From: Brevibacillus dissolubilis
GTDB taxonomy: Bacteria > Bacillota > Bacilli > Brevibacillales > Brevibacillaceae
DNA: 64,000 nt
Direction of reading: 5' to 3'
NCBI RefSeq assembly: GCF_006170445.1
Contig: NZ_VCNA01000002.1
Coordinates: forward strand, 62,001-126,000
Shown here: positions 39,001 to 47,000 of the stretch, piece after piece
How the letters are laid out: every line of letters starts with the position of its first letter
How positions within the stretch are numbered: position 1 is the first letter of the stretch
Translations under genes and position numbers: made by a program
The notes under the pieces: generated by a model
The model's input: only the letters and a program-made list of their open reading frames with translations
Database searches by the model: none
Told to the model about the DNA's origin: nothing

Positions 39001-39368
39001 CGGATCAGCGGTGCCTCTTCGATGTTGAAGCCGCGCTTCCGATCCTCCATGCGGTACTCATGCAGAAAAGCTTCTTGCTCCTCTGTGCTCAGGTGTGTCA
39101 GGTCTTGGACGTTGACGCGGGCCTTGACCTCTTTGAGGACGACTTGCACATATTCTTTTACTTTTCCCCCGATAAATCGGGTACGGAAAATGGCGTGGCG
39201 GTCAATGACACTCTGCCATGCTTGTTCAAATGCAGGGATGTCCAGCGCGCCTTGCAGCTTCAGGTTCAATTGAACGATATAAGCCCCGGATTCCGGATCT
39301 AGCAAACTATGAAAAATGAGCCCCTGTTGCAGCGGAGTCACTGGATAATAGGTTTCGATGTTGTTCAT
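24090..39368 (-). CDS. lgrD: Linear-gramicidin-synthetase D-like NRPS, four modules with terminal reductase
   Basis: 5092 aa, close to the 5085 aa I recall for Brevibacillus LgrD. Order: C-A-T (1-1055), C-A-T-E (1055-2580), C-A-T (2580-3640), C-A-T (3640-4690), thioester reductase R (4700-5092; GATGFLG near 4731, YTESK near 4890). Specificity codes: DVSSIGCVTK (Trp-like, same as modules 9 and 15-equivalent slots of the partner gene's Trp module), DAFWLGGTFK (Val, epimerized), DAFWLGGTFK (Val), DILQLGMIWK (Gly). The reductase should release the chain as a C-terminal aldehyde, later reducible to an ethanolamine end as in gramicidin. The N-terminus (YYPVTPLQQGLIFHSLL) is a D-donor C domain that fits the epimerized donor from the upstream gene. 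ATG 39368 has GGAG 7 nt upstream. It differs from LgrD in predicting D-Val14-Val15 rather than D-Leu14-Trp15. Confidence 0.95.
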   Translation of the reverse strand: MNNIETYYPVTPLQQGLIFHSLLDPESGAYIVQLNLKLQGALDIPAFEQAWQSVIDRHAIFRTRFIGGKVKEYVQVVLKEVKARVNVQDLTHLSTEEQEAFLHEYRMEDRKRGFNIEEAPLIRLNLFLLDKDVCQFMWTCHHVLLDGWSMPLVFGEVFGTYDMIRSGKPVQLPPVRAYRDYIVWLKKQNLANAEEHWRQKLKGFYEPTPLVFERSYKNKNQVEKQYVELDLELDESVSKKLQTLARQNRLTVNTIVQGAWALLLNRYSGKDDIVFGATVSGRPADLPGVETMIGLFINTLPVRIQIDPEQPVTTWLKAIQQQQNESRQYEFTPLVEIQGWSDVARGMSLFESILVFENYPIQKSAAKDDTGLSILEVESEEQTNYPLTLVAASSNQVVLKIKYDQTHYEREGIQRVLKHLGNLLQSIAKEPTQRLSQLSMTSQNERDQLLIEWNQTEADYPHERCIHEWFETQAQETPDAIAVEHGDQSVTYAELNLRANQLAHHLQKNGAGSDQLIGICTERSIEMIVGILGVMKAGAAYVPIDPAHPQERIAYMLEDTQAKLVLTQSALLPILPATEAKVICLDSESFTEEPSSTPDSGVTSRHLAYVIYTSGSTGQPKGVMIEHHSAVNMAQSLIQAFDVNADSRVLQFTSFSFDVSVSEITMALLSGATLLMEDRDALLPGPELNRILRERRVTTVSMASSVLAALPFEEFPDLRTLIVGGEAPSRELIERYAQDRAFFNCYGPTEATVTTTLARCTDSTQTPPIGRPIQNAKVYVLDEHLQPVPVGVPGELYIGGVGLARGYWNRPELTAERFIANPFGAEGERLYRTGDLVRYLTDGNLEFVGRIDDQVKVRGYRIELGEIEATLRLHPGVKDAVVIAREDRAGDKRLAAYMTTASEQAPAIDELTDWLKQTLPSYMIPSGFMWLDAIPLTVNGKVDRRALPAPDWGQTGAGKEYVAPRNPTEEIVANIYSQVLSVEQVSIYDDFFELGGHSLLATQTNSRLREAFGVEIPLRALFDHSTVVGMSAYVTTLLENEAGVGAGNIETADRSKPLPLSFAQQRLWFFDRLMPDSALYNIPSAMRIKGDLNVQAWEQSCQAIINRHESLRTTFTDLDGQAVQVLHPEIDWKLTFIDVRGMEATEKEAEVQRLAMEDATKPFDLTHGPLMRASLIQVEEQEYVFLLNMHHIVADGWSLGVLTSELVTYYQGFSKGEQPTLPDMPIQYADFAVWQREWLQGEVLEQQLSYWKNKLQGSEPLLQLPTDRPRPAVQTYEGAVLHEMFTEELKNRLLALSKREGATLFMTLLAAFQALMHRYTGQEDIVVGSPVAGRNRQETEGLIGFFINTLVMRTDLSQDPTFKELLGRVRETALGAYTHQDLPFEKLVDELELERSLSYSPLFQVMFVLQNIPMEGQALTDLQVLPFESGENQVMTKFDLTLTMAEAPNGLVATFEYNTALFDESTIRRMIGHFQHMLTAVTENPAMSISGIPLLDEAEQKLVTNDWNQTAVSYPREKTVHQLFHETQALYADRLAVITGDESLTYAELDRRANQVANYLQKQGVQAGSLVGICAERSLEMIVGLIGILKAGAAYVPLDPAYPQDRLSYMMEDAQVSILLSQQHLIEKLPAGERTIISLDSDWSLIAQESEQAPQAESTADQLAYVIYTSGSTGTPKGVLTPHRAIIRLITATNYVTITEEDVFLQASTVSFDAATFEIWGSLLNGAKLVLMPPHLPSLDELGEAIQKHQVTTMWLTAGLFTLMVDHRLEYLRGVRQLLVGGDVVSVPHVRKALTLEGLRLINGYGPTETTTFACCYPFDSLPEQVSSLPIGRPIQNTTVYILDKHMKPVPLGVPGELYIGGDGLALGYLNNPELTAERFVANPFSDDPEARLYKTGDSVRYLPDGTIEFIGRIDQQVKIRGFRIELGEIEAALYEHPAIQEAIVMVRQDTPGDKRLAAYLVSEAGTEIQTGELRMYLKAKLPDYMIPSAFVVMEQLPLTPNGKVDRKALPVPEYNRAELEGEFVAPATEMEKKLAEIWQGVLNVENVGIHDNFFALGGDSILSIQIVARANQAGLRLSPKQLFEHQTIAELALVVGVKAAVHAEQGVVTGEAPLLPIQQWFFGLPLENRNHWNQSVLLSVPPQIDTTAMEKAVQHVMAQHDALRLRFTQTEAGWTQELGGLTDNVPFIVEDLSEVAASEQSSRVEEIAAHVQTTLNITEGDLARFVYYNLGADQPGRFQIVVHHLAVDGVSWRILMEDVQNFYEQIAKGQDVQTPAKSTSYKQWALELTNYANSEAVAQEKAYWLNRTAVQAAPLPVDYQAIGENKEATAKSFTLSLDTEDTKNLLQTVPQAYRTQINDVLLTALAMALSRWTNSRSTFVHLEGHGREELVETVDLSRTVGWFTSMYPVHLQWDESYSVGKALMTTKEELRSIPNKGVGYGILRYLSQDEETREKLSGLRPQISFNYLGQVDSMVGGDSLFGGAAESSGATMSEEALRYHLIDVNGIISGEQLHMTWRFNEEIHRESTIQAVAQFYMEALRQIIAHCTSEEAGSYTPSDFPLAKLEQKHIDQYIGADRTIENVYTLSPLQQGMLFHTLYAKEGGDYVVQFAVTFKNLDVHVMEQAWQKVVDRYSILRTYFIWEGLEQPHQVVRKQVKVAAEQHDWRHLTADEQQAEFEAYMEADRQRNFDIAQAPLMRWVLFRVSEDAYRFVWSMHHILLDGWSIPLVLNDWFSSYMAIAAGQEVADASPQPFANYIAWLQQQDMQEAERFWREHLQGFHTPTPLDMGKVGTATWQAKAYEEQVQYVAEDITDNMQQFTRQHQLTLNTMVQGAWAILLGRYSGLEDIMFGVTGSGRPADLQGVESMVGLFINTTPSRIVLNREETILHWLQSIQQKQIAIRQYEFTPLVEIQKWSEMSHGTPLFESLMVFENYPVNAMSEADAGSSTGLSLEIATVDAVEQTNYPLTLVAGPGKELILKLIYDTSRFEPAAITRVLEQLALILKGMVEHPEQTLATLSFISEAEREQLVVDWNQTTVPYPRELTVHELFQRTAVEFPTHTAVVAGDTSLTYAELDQRANQVAHYLRKQGVGPDTMVGICAERSVELIVGLLGILKAGGAYVPLDPSYPQERLVFMMEDANLSILLTQEHLIEKLPNTSSTHVCLDRDWAQIAEESTEAPSVEMTAEHMAYVIYTSGSTGTPKGVCTIHRGIVRLVKENDFVTITEQDVFLQASTVSFDAATFEIWGSLLNGAKLVMMPPHLPSLAELGEAIESNQVTILWLTAALFTVMVDNHLNALRSVRYLLAGGDVVSVPHVRKAMTLEGLQVVNGYGPTESTTFACCYAVTELPEQMLSLPIGRPIKNTTVYILDKEMNPVPVGVPGELYIGGDGLARGYLNRPDLTEERFVPNPFAEGSEARLYKTGDLVRYLPDGNIEFIGRIDQQVKIRGFRIELGEIEEVIRQYPAVREAVVITRDLQGDKRLVAYVTSEEGTEADTAELTSWLKTKMPEYMIPTAIVWMDSLPITPNGKVDRRALPSPDWGQLSGVEYVAPRNPTEEMVAAIWSQVLSVEQVGIHDNFFALGGHSLLATQAVSRMREAFQVDLQLRTLFEYPTVAALSDQIALLLQGQGLTGGPIQPASRDQALPLSFAQQRLWFFEQFMDGSTLYNIPNALRMTGDLDIRAWEQSLHTIMQRHETLRTSFTVADGQPIQVIRDASAWSMKLIDLRNLPADEKEAEVQRLAAEEAAKPFVITQDYLLRAQLIQTGDQEYVFLLTLHHIVADAWSLGILINELMTAYQAYRADETPQLPALPIQYADYAVWQRDWLQGEILDNQMNYWKQKLHDSEPLLQLPTDRPRPAVQTYDGDKFTTIFSTELQEQLRELSRRQGSTLFMTLLAAFQGLLHRYSGQEDILVGSPIAGRNKQETEGLIGCFINTLVMRTDLSGQPTFTELLARTRETALGAYAHQDLPFEKLVDELHLERSMSYSPLFQVMFILQNVPMQAEDQSDLVIAPLEASEGPVMSKFDLTLTMVESDAGLLATFEYNTALFEKATIERMAKHFNTFLEQVLIRADQPINTVPLMEADEIASLRNEYNQTDKPYTREASVYEQFSAQAAATPDHKALVVNHTSITYAELNARANQLAHTLIARGAGPEVLVGLSTERSIEMFVGLLGILKAGAAYVPIDPAFPQDRIAHIIEDSQVTLLLTQDHLVSHLPEHTAQVICLDSDWSMIAQASTENPPKTATADNLAYVIYTSGSTGKPKGVMLEHGSLTNFITAMTEVIDFAPDKNILSVTTISFDIFVLESLLPLTQGQCVVLATEDEQNDPQLLKEVIIAHDVKMMQTTPSRYQLILQNEELSSCLMNLSDILVGGEALTETVLAGLRKASNARIFNMYGPTETTIWSTMKEVTTEDVSIGRPIANTQVFVVDTTHNLQPAGVIGELCIAGDGLARGYWRRPDLTAERFVPNPYGAPGSRMYKTGDLARYLPNGELQYMGRNDYQVKVRGYRIELGEIEATIRQHPDVKEAIVLAREDQPGDKRLVAYLICQPEAEFAASELNRFLADRLPSYMIPSHFMKLDALPMTPNGKVDRKALPKPDAEHVRSTVEYVAPQTPTELMLHAHWSSLLGVERIGVHENFFEVGGHSMLATQLIFKVREEVQVEVPLRILFETPTIAGMAQKIEDILQYGLDAVSENTAKKGLEEEVKLDPAIQLEQPYEGDPGTFDAALLTGATGFLGAFLLRDLLKQTDADIYCLVRAASTEQGEQRIRQTLELYELWDESVAHRIVPIIGDLAQPFLGLSGEAFDQLASTIDVIYHNGALVNFIYPYAALKKPNVLGTEEILRLATRTKIKPVHFVSTIYTFVNSEEGETIAVHEGDMPENSKTLTTGYTESKWVAEHVVELARQRGIPASIYRCGRITGDTESGACQTDDLIMRIAKGCIDMKLAPEALGDLEMMPVDYTSRAIVNLSMRKEALNQNFHLLNPNAVEYEDLITAIEEMGFTIERVSMTKWVEALQENAKHQGDNAAAPLGDLFADSQPGQGSVVFSGRKTARMLKQASITVPDIDAAVFRRILEYFVRTGHLQLPVQTTK
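24093..25225 (-). other. Terminal thioester reductase (R) domain
   Basis: About 375 residues at the C-terminus with the NAD(P)H-binding GATGFLG motif, the catalytic Tyr-Lys pair (GYTESKWVAE) and CLVRA, typical of thioester reductases such as those of LgrD and MxaA. It replaces a thioesterase and predicts reductive chain release as an aldehyde or alcohol. No thioesterase domain was seen anywhere in this system. Confidence 0.92.
25240..28445 (-). other. NRPS module 16: C-A(Gly)-T
   Basis: Boundaries are approximate. A code DILQLGMIWK is the Gly code known from DhbF/LgrD-type domains. T carries GGHSM. The C domain motif reads HHIVADA, with Ala in place of the usual final Gly of HHxxxDG; the catalytic His-His-Asp residues are kept, so it may still be active. 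Confidence 0.8.
28445..31635 (-). other. NRPS module 15: C-A(Val)-T
   Basis: Boundaries are approximate. D-donor type C domain (HHILLDG), A code DAFWLGGTFK (Val) and GGHSL T domain. Linear gramicidin has Trp15 here. The A domain shares with module 7 the distinctive NDFVTITEQDVFLQAS lead-in and LAELGEAI, suggesting copying from that module. Confidence 0.8.
31635..36200 (-). other. NRPS module 14: C-A(Val)-T-E, giving D-Val
   Basis: Boundaries are approximate. LCL-type C domain (LPLSFAQQRLWFF, HHIVADG), A code DAFWLGGTFK (Val), GGDSI-type T, and an E domain with HHLAVDGVSWR. Classical linear gramicidin carries D-Leu at this position. Around the pocket the A domain closely resembles that of module 8. 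Confidence 0.8.
36200..39368 (-). other. NRPS module 13 (gramicidin numbering): C-A(Trp-like)-T
   Basis: Boundaries are approximate. D-donor type C domain with HHVLLDG. The A pocket reads DVSSIGCVTK, identical to module 9. I infer Trp from the gramicidin position (Trp13) and the aromatic-friendly small residues; I could not confirm it against a reference table. T is GGHSL type. Confidence 0.7.
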
Positions 39369-39454
39369 GAATTATCTCCACTTCCTAATCGGATAAGGAT
39401 GGTTCCAGGAAGGCGCCTTGCGTTATCCATGACGCCTTCTTGGAAGTTGTGTAC
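39369..39454 (-). other. Intergenic hairpin between the LgrC-like and LgrD-like genes
   Basis: In the 86-nt spacer an inverted repeat, ttccaggaaggcg at 39403-39415 and cgccttcttggaa at 39433-39445 (12 of 13 pairs), encloses a 17-nt loop. On the minus strand it has no T-tract, so it looks more like an mRNA processing or stability element, or a weak attenuator, than a full terminator. The remaining spacer holds the GGAG site of the downstream gene. Confidence 0.5.
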
Positions 39455-42400
39455 TTACTTATCTCCCATTAAATCCAGGAGATCAGCAATCTCTGATTCA
39501 TCCCAGCCGAATTCAGACAGATCATCGGATGGCTTGGAAGCCGTTCCTTCGATTTGGCCGGATTGGCTTTGTTCGATGATGTTGCGCAGGAATGAGGTAT
39601 AGTGATCAGCCAGCGCCTTCATCGTTTCATGCTTGTAAACTTCTTCACTGAAGCTGATATTGACATGCATCTGACCGCCAGCGACCGAGCAGCCTACGTC
39701 GATGAGATGGGCACGCTGGGAGCCGCGGCTGAGGCTGTCCCCTCTCGCTTCGGAGGCAAAGCCAAACATGGATGCTTCACTGATGGTTTGGTCGAGCTGC
39801 CCCATGTAGTTGAAGCTGATCTCGGCTTTAGGCAGTGATTTCATGGTCTCTGCCAGTTCAGTGTGGAGATAACGGAGGATGCCGTAGCCGACGCCCTTGT
39901 TCGGAATCGCGCGCAGCTGTTCTTTGACAGACTGCAGGGAGTTCACGATGGAGTGAGCTTCGTTCAGATCAAGTCTCACTGGGTACATGCTGGTGAACCA
40001 GCCAACCGTGCGGGAATGATCTACTTCCTCGAACAATTCTTCCCGGCCGTGTCCTTCCAGATTGATCAGTACGCTGCGTTGACCGGTCCAGTCATAGACG
40101 GCTTCGGCCAGTGCGGTCAGCAATACGTCATTGATCTGGGTCTGGTAGAGGGACGGCAGGTCTTGCAAGAGTGATTTGGTCTCTTCCGGCGTGAGCGAGA
40201 CGACAATCGAGGTCGCGGATTGCTCACGGTTGAGGCCTGTTGGGTGATCCTTCGGCAAGGCTGGCAGATCGCCTGTGAGCTGTCCGAGCCAGTAGGTGGA
40301 TTCCTCTTGGAGTTCATCCGAGTACGCATGTGCGGCCAACCGTTCTGCCCAGTATTTGAAGGAAGTTGACTTCATCGGCAGCTGTACCGGCTTGCCTTGG
40401 AGCAGCTGTGTGCATGCTTTTTGCAGGTCTTCGAGGATGATGCGCCAGGAGACACCGTCGACAGCCAAGTGGTGCACCACGATCAGCAGGCGGCCTTCTT
40501 GCCCTTCGCCCAAATCCATGTAGACGGCTCTGAGCAGCGGCCCTTCTGATAAGTGGAGGCTCTTCTGGGCTTCATCGGACACCTCTTCGATCCGTCGTGC
40601 CTGATCATCGACCGGTACGTCGGAGAGATCCACCGTACTGAACGGAATGATGTCAGACCATTCAGCCAGATACGGCTTCCACTCCCCATCCTGTTGGAAG
40701 AAGCGCAGACGGAGGGAATCGTGATGTGCGAGCAGATGGTGAATTGCTTCCTGGAGGATCGCAGGCTCGACATCGTTGACCGTCAGCATCACGGATTGAT
40801 TCCAATGATGCTTGTTGCCGATCGGCTGATCAAAGAACCAGCGCTGAATCGGTGTAAGCGGCAGATCGCCTGTGATGATCTCCTGTTCGGCATGGATGGC
40901 GACGGTATCGCCGACCGCTCCTGCCAATTCGGCAATGGTCTGGTATTCAAACATCAGCTTCGGTGACAGGCGGATTCCCGCTTGGTTGCAACGGGCCACG
41001 ATCTGAATACTGATGATGGAGTCCCCGCCGAGATCGAAGAAGTTGTCGTGGATGCCGACGGTCTCGACACCCAGTACGTCTCTCCAGATCTCAGCCAGTT
41101 TTTTCTCGATAAAGGTCTCTGGTGCGACGAATTCGCCGTCCAGTCCAGGCTGTGCGTAATCTGGGACTGGGAGTGCTTTTCGATCCACTTTTCCGTTCGG
41201 GGTAAGCGGCAGGCTGTCCATGATCACGTAAGCGGACGGTACCATGTACTCCGGCAGCTTTTCCTTGAGGTAGAGGCGCAGCTCGCTGATCTGTACCTCC
41301 AAGCCTTCTTCGAGGACGAGGTAGGCTGCCAGTCGTTTGGTGCCCGGTACGTCTTCGCGTGCGATGACGACGGTCTCGCGGATCGCCGGATATCCATACA
41401 GGGCGGTCTCAATCTCGCCCAGCTCTACGCGGAAACCACGGATGCTCACCTGATGGTCAGCACGGCCAATGAACTCGATGTTGCCATCTGGTAGATAGCG
41501 GACCAAGTCACCAGCTTTGTAGATGCGTGCAGCCGGATCGCTTGAGAATGGATTTGGCAGGAAGCGCTCAGCTGTCAGGTCTGGACGGTTGAGATAACCG
41601 CGGGCCAAGCTGCTGCCGCCGATGTAGAGTTCCCCGGCTACGCCGATTGGGACTGGCTGCATGTTGTCATCGAGCACGTAGATCGATACGTTATCAATCG
41701 GTCTGCCGATGTGTGGCGCTGTGAGCTGACCTGCTTGGACAGGGACAGTGCCTGCTGTGGCGACGACCGTATTTTCCGTCGGGCCATAGTGGTTGACGAG
41801 TGCAAATGGCAAGTGCTCAGCTGGATAGCTGTGGAGCTTGTCACCGCCTGTCAGCATGTAGCAGAGAGCGGTGTCGGCAGGCCATTGCAGGGAGATCAGG
41901 TTCTCAGCCAGTGGTGTTGGGAGGAAGCTGATCGTCACCCCGGATTGAACCAGCCAGTCGCGCAGTTTTTCCGGTGCGAGACGGATGTCTTCGTCTGGGA
42001 GGTACATGGCAGCACCTTTGGTCAGGTACGGCCAGATTTCCCAGACAGAGGCGTCAAAGGCGGTACCGGCGATCTGGCTCGCGCGGTCTGCTTCGGTCAC
42101 GCCGTAGGTGCGCTGGTGCCAATTGACGAGGTTCAAGAGTGAACGGTGCTCGATCTCGACGCCTTTTGGCTGACCGGTAGAACCTGAGGTGTAGATTACG
42201 TAGGCCAGCTGATCGGCGGTCGTCTCGACGGCTGGGGCTTGGTCGCTTTCGTCTGCGATCAGATCCCAGTCGACATCGAGGCAGATCAGCATGCTTTCCC
42301 CTTCTGGCATCTGGTCTAACAAGCGTTCCTGTGTCAGCACGATCGGCATGCTGGCGTTCTCGATCATGTAGGCCAGGCGTTCCTGCGGATAGGATGGATC

Positions 42401-44030
42401 CATCGGGACGTAGGCGCCACCAGCTTTGAGAATCCCGAGAAGTCCGACGAACATCTCCACTGAGCGCTCGACGCAGATCCCGACCAGTGTTTCGGTGCCG
42501 ACTCCCTGTTTTTGCAGGTAGTTCGCCAGTTGGTTGGAGCGGCGGTCTAACTCGCTGTAGGTGAGCGATTGCTCCGAAGCGACGATTGCCAGCTGATCCG
42601 GCATCTCGGCTGCTGCTTGGGCAAACAGCTCGTGGACGCAAGCTTCCAGCGAATATGGTGCCTCGGTCTCGTTCCACTCCACCAGAATCTGTTGCTCTTC
42701 CTCTTCTTGCAGCATCGGCAGCTGGTTGACAGCACGGTCTGGCTGACGGGCTGCTTCCTCCAGCAAACGGTTGAAGTGGGAGGCCATCCGCTCGATGGTA
42801 GCTGGGTCAAAGAGTGCTTTGTTGTATTCAAAGGTTGCGATCAGACCGTCCGGTGACTCGGCCATGGTCAGGGTCAAATCAAACTTGGTCATGATCTCAT
42901 CCGGCGTGCTTTGGAAAGGCAGGATGCTCAGGTCGGAAAGCTCCTCCACCTGCATCGGCGTATTTTGCAGGACGAACACCACTTGGAACAGTGGTGAGTA
43001 GCTGAGGCTGCGTTCTACATCCAGCTCATCCACCAGCTTCTCAAACGGCAGGTCTTGATGAGCATACGCGTTGAGTGCGGTATCGCGGACACGGGCGAGC
43101 AATTCGCGGAAGGTCGGTTCGCCGGACAGGTCGGTTCTCATCACCAAGGTATTAATGAAGAAACCGATGAGGCCTTCAGTCTCTTGGCGGTTACGTCCTG
43201 CGACCGGGCTGCCCACGAGTATGTCCTCTTTGCCTGTGTAGCGGTTCATCAAGAGCTGGAAGGCAGCAAGCAAGGTCATGAACAGAGTAGAGCCTTCTTC
43301 GCGGCTTAATTCCTGCAGTCGGGCTTGCAGCTCTACTGGGAACTGCGTGATGTGAAGCGCGCCGTCAAATGTCTGCTCAGCTGGACGCGGACGGTCGGTC
43401 GGCAATGCCCGGATTGGTTCGCTGCCTTGGAGTTTGTCTTTCCAGTAAGCGAGCTGTTGATCCAGTATGTCACCTGTGAGCCATTCGCGTTGCCAGAGGG
43501 CAAAGTCGGCATATTGGATCGGCAGGTCAGGCAAGGCTGGGACCTCTCCCTTGCTCACGGCTTGATACAGGGCGGTCAGCTCACCCATCAGAATCCCCAT
43601 CGACCAGCCGTCAGAGACGATATGGTGCATGTTGAGGGCGAACACATACTCCTGTTCTGCCAGACGGATCAGGCTTGCACGCATCAGCGGGCCTTGGCTT
43701 AGGTCAAACGGCTGTGCCGCGTCTTCTGCGATCAGGCATTTCACTTCTGCATCCTGCTGTTCGGCAGGTTGGTCGCGCAGGTCAATCTGGGTCAGTGACC
43801 AGTTGATCCGGGAATGGATCACTTGGACGGCTTGTCCCTTGATATCGCTGAAGGTGGTTCGCAGGCTTTCGTGACGGGCGATCAGCATCTGGAGACTTTT
43901 CTCCCATGCTTGGATATCGAGATCGCCTTGCAGACGGATCGCCGATGGCATGTTGTACAAGGCGCTGCCCGGCATGAGGCGGTCGAAGAACCACAGACGC
44001 TGCTGAGCAAAGGACAATGGCAGATGTTCA
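39455..44030 (-). other. NRPS module 12: C-A(Leu)-T-E, giving D-Leu
   Basis: Boundaries are approximate. L-donor C domain (HHIVSDG), A code DAWFLGHVVK (Leu), GGDSI T domain and a C-terminal E domain with HHLAVDGVSWR followed by an acidic docking tail. Matches D-Leu12 of gramicidin and hands over to the next protein. Confidence 0.85.
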
Positions 44031-47000
44031 TCACGGCTGACCGGTACAATCGGTGCTGCCAAGAGCCCTGCTGCATCCTGCAAGACGTGTGTGATATGCT
44101 CGCTCATCTCTGCGACTGTCGCGTGTTCGAACAGGTCACGTAGCGGTAGCTCCACCCCGAATGCTTCACGCAGGCGAGAAATCGTCTGTGTCGCAAGCAA
44201 TGAGTGTCCACCCAGTTCAAAGAAGTTGTCATGAATGCCTACACGGCTCACGGAGAGCACTTGTCCAAAGATGTTGGCAACCATCTCTTCGGCAGGATTG
44301 CGTGGTGCTGTGTATGGCGTATCGGTGCCGGTATGGCCCCACTCTGGTGCTGGCAATGCCCGGTAGTTGATTTTTCCGTTGACGGTAAGTGGAATCACGT
44401 CGATCCATACATAGCCGCTTGGAACCATGTAGGATGGCAGCGTCTGCTTGAGCCAGCTGCTCAACTCTTCTGCGTCCGGGGTGGTGTGTGTATCGCTGTT
44501 GGCGTTGATCATGTACGCAGCAATACGCTTATCGCCCGCTTTATCTTCACGTGCCATGACGACGGCGTCTTTTACCGCTGGATGTTGACACAGGGCTGAT
44601 CTGATCTCACCCAGCTCGATCCGGTAGCCGCGGACTTTTACCTGATCATCGATCCGGCCGATGAAGTCGAGGTTGCCATTCGGCTGATAGCGAACCAAGT
44701 CACCTGTTTTGTACAGGCGATCCCCTTCTGCTCCGAACGGATTCTGGATGAATCGCTCAGCGGTCAGGTCAGGACGCTTCCAGTAGCCGCGTGCCACACC
44801 TACGCCGCCGATGTAGAGCTCACCCGGAACTCCGATTGGAGCCGGCTGGAGCTGATCATCGAGTACGTACAGCTTCATATTTGGTAATGGACGTCCGATC
44901 GTCGGGGTCTGGCCATTCGGTATGCAACGCTCGAAGGTGGTGGCGATCGTCGCTTCGGTCGGTCCATACGCATTGAGGAAATTACGACCTGGTGCATAGC
45001 GGGCAACCAGCTCACGGCTGAGCGCTTCCCCACCGACAACCAGTGTACGAAGATCTGGGAACTCATCCTCTGGCATAGCCGCCACGACAGCAGGAACGGT
45101 GAGGATGGTGGTGATGCGGTGCTCACGGATGATCCGATTCAACTCAGGACCCGGCAGGAGAGCATCCCGATGTTCCATGAACAAGGTGGCTCCTGACAGC
45201 AGGGTGGTCATGATCTCACCTACGGATACGTCAAAGCTGAAGGAGGTGAGCTGCAGGACACGGCTGGCCGCGTCCACTTCAAACGCCTGTCTCAACGCTT
45301 GTGCCGCGTTGACTGCGCTGTGGTGCTCGATCATAACGCCTTTTGGATTACCCGTGGAACCTGATGTGTAGATCACGTAAGCCAGATTACGGGAGGTCAC
45401 ACCGCTCTTCGGCGTATCTGTCGGCTCGGCTGCAAATGTCTCGCTGTCAAGGCAGATGACGGTTGCTCCGGTATCTGGCAAGCAGTCTGCCAGAGCGGAT
45501 TGGGTCAGTACAATGCCAGTCTGTGTATCCTCGATCATGTACGCGATCCGTTCTTGTGGATGCGCCGGGTCGATTGGCACATAGGCCGCGCCTGCTTTCA
45601 TCACACCAAGGATGCCGACGATCATCTCGATGGAACGTTCGACGCAGATGCCAACGAGCTTGTCTGGGCCTGCTCCCAGCTTTTGCAGGTGGTGGGCCAG
45701 TTGGTTGGCTCGCAGGTTCAACTCGGCATAGGTCAGGGATTGTTCCCCGCCATATACGACGGCTGTCTGATCTGGCGTCTCTTGGGCTTGCAGCTCGAAC
45801 TTCTCATGCAAGCAGAGCTCGCGTGGATATTCGGCGTCTGTCTGGTTCCACTCCACCAGTACCTGCTCACGTTCGCCAGCGCTAAGGAAGGTGATCTCAG
45901 AGAGTTTCTGCTCTGGGTTCTTCGCCATGGACTCAAGCAACAGACCCATTTGATTTAACACGCGTTCAATGGTGTCCGCATCAAAACGGTTCTGTTCATA
46001 TTGAATCTTGAGCTTGAGCTGTTTACCCGGCCCTGCGACGACGGTGAGTGGGTAGTTGGTTTGTTCGATCGCCTTGACATCTGCGATCTCGATGGAAAGC
46101 TCGGAATTGTTCACCGACTCATCGACTGGATAATTCTCAAACACCAGGATGCTCTCAAACAACGCGACACTTCGCGAGATTTCGCTCCAGCCGTGGATAT
46201 CGACCAGTGGCGTGTACTCGTATTGACGCATGGTGATCTGTTGCTGTTGGAGCCCGCGGAGCCAGTCTTGGAGCACCATCTCGCTTGCGACAGGCACGCG
46301 GATCGGCAAGGTGTTGATGAAGAGACCGACCATCGATTCGACTCCGGCCAGATCAGCCGGACGCCCGGAACCGGTTGCCCCGAAGAGTACTTCTTCTTCA
46401 CGGCTGTATCGGCCCAGAAGCAATGCCCATGCACCCTGTACGAGTGTGTTCATGGTCACCTGCTGATTGCGGGCAAAGGCTTGGAGCTTCTCTGTGATCT
46501 CTTCGTTCAGATCGACCGTGCATACGCCATAGGTCTTGGCTTGTTTGCCGGTTTCCAGTCCTTTACCAAAACCAATTGGTGTCGGTGCATGGAAGCCGCG
46601 TAGCTCATCACGCCAGTATGCTTTTGCTTCTTGGAGGCTCTGACGCTGAAGCCATGCGATGTAGTTGGCATATGGAGCGGTGGAAGCGAGCTTCGCTTCT
46701 TTGCCGCCTGCGATCGCCATGTACGCTTTGAGCCAGTCGGTAAAGACGAGCGGCATGCTCCATCCATCCAGCAAGGCATGGTGCAGACTCCAGACAAAAC
46801 GGTACGCTTCGTCGCTTACACGGATCAGTACCCAGCGTAAAAGCGGCGGATGAGTCAGATCGAAGCTGCGGGAACGGTCTGCTTCCAAGTAGTCCGCGAA
46901 TGCTGCTTCTTGTTCATCTGTGGAAATGTCACGCCAATCCAGCTGCTCGACATTGATCTTGACTTGCTTGCGAACCACTTGATGCGGCTGGTCAAGGCCG

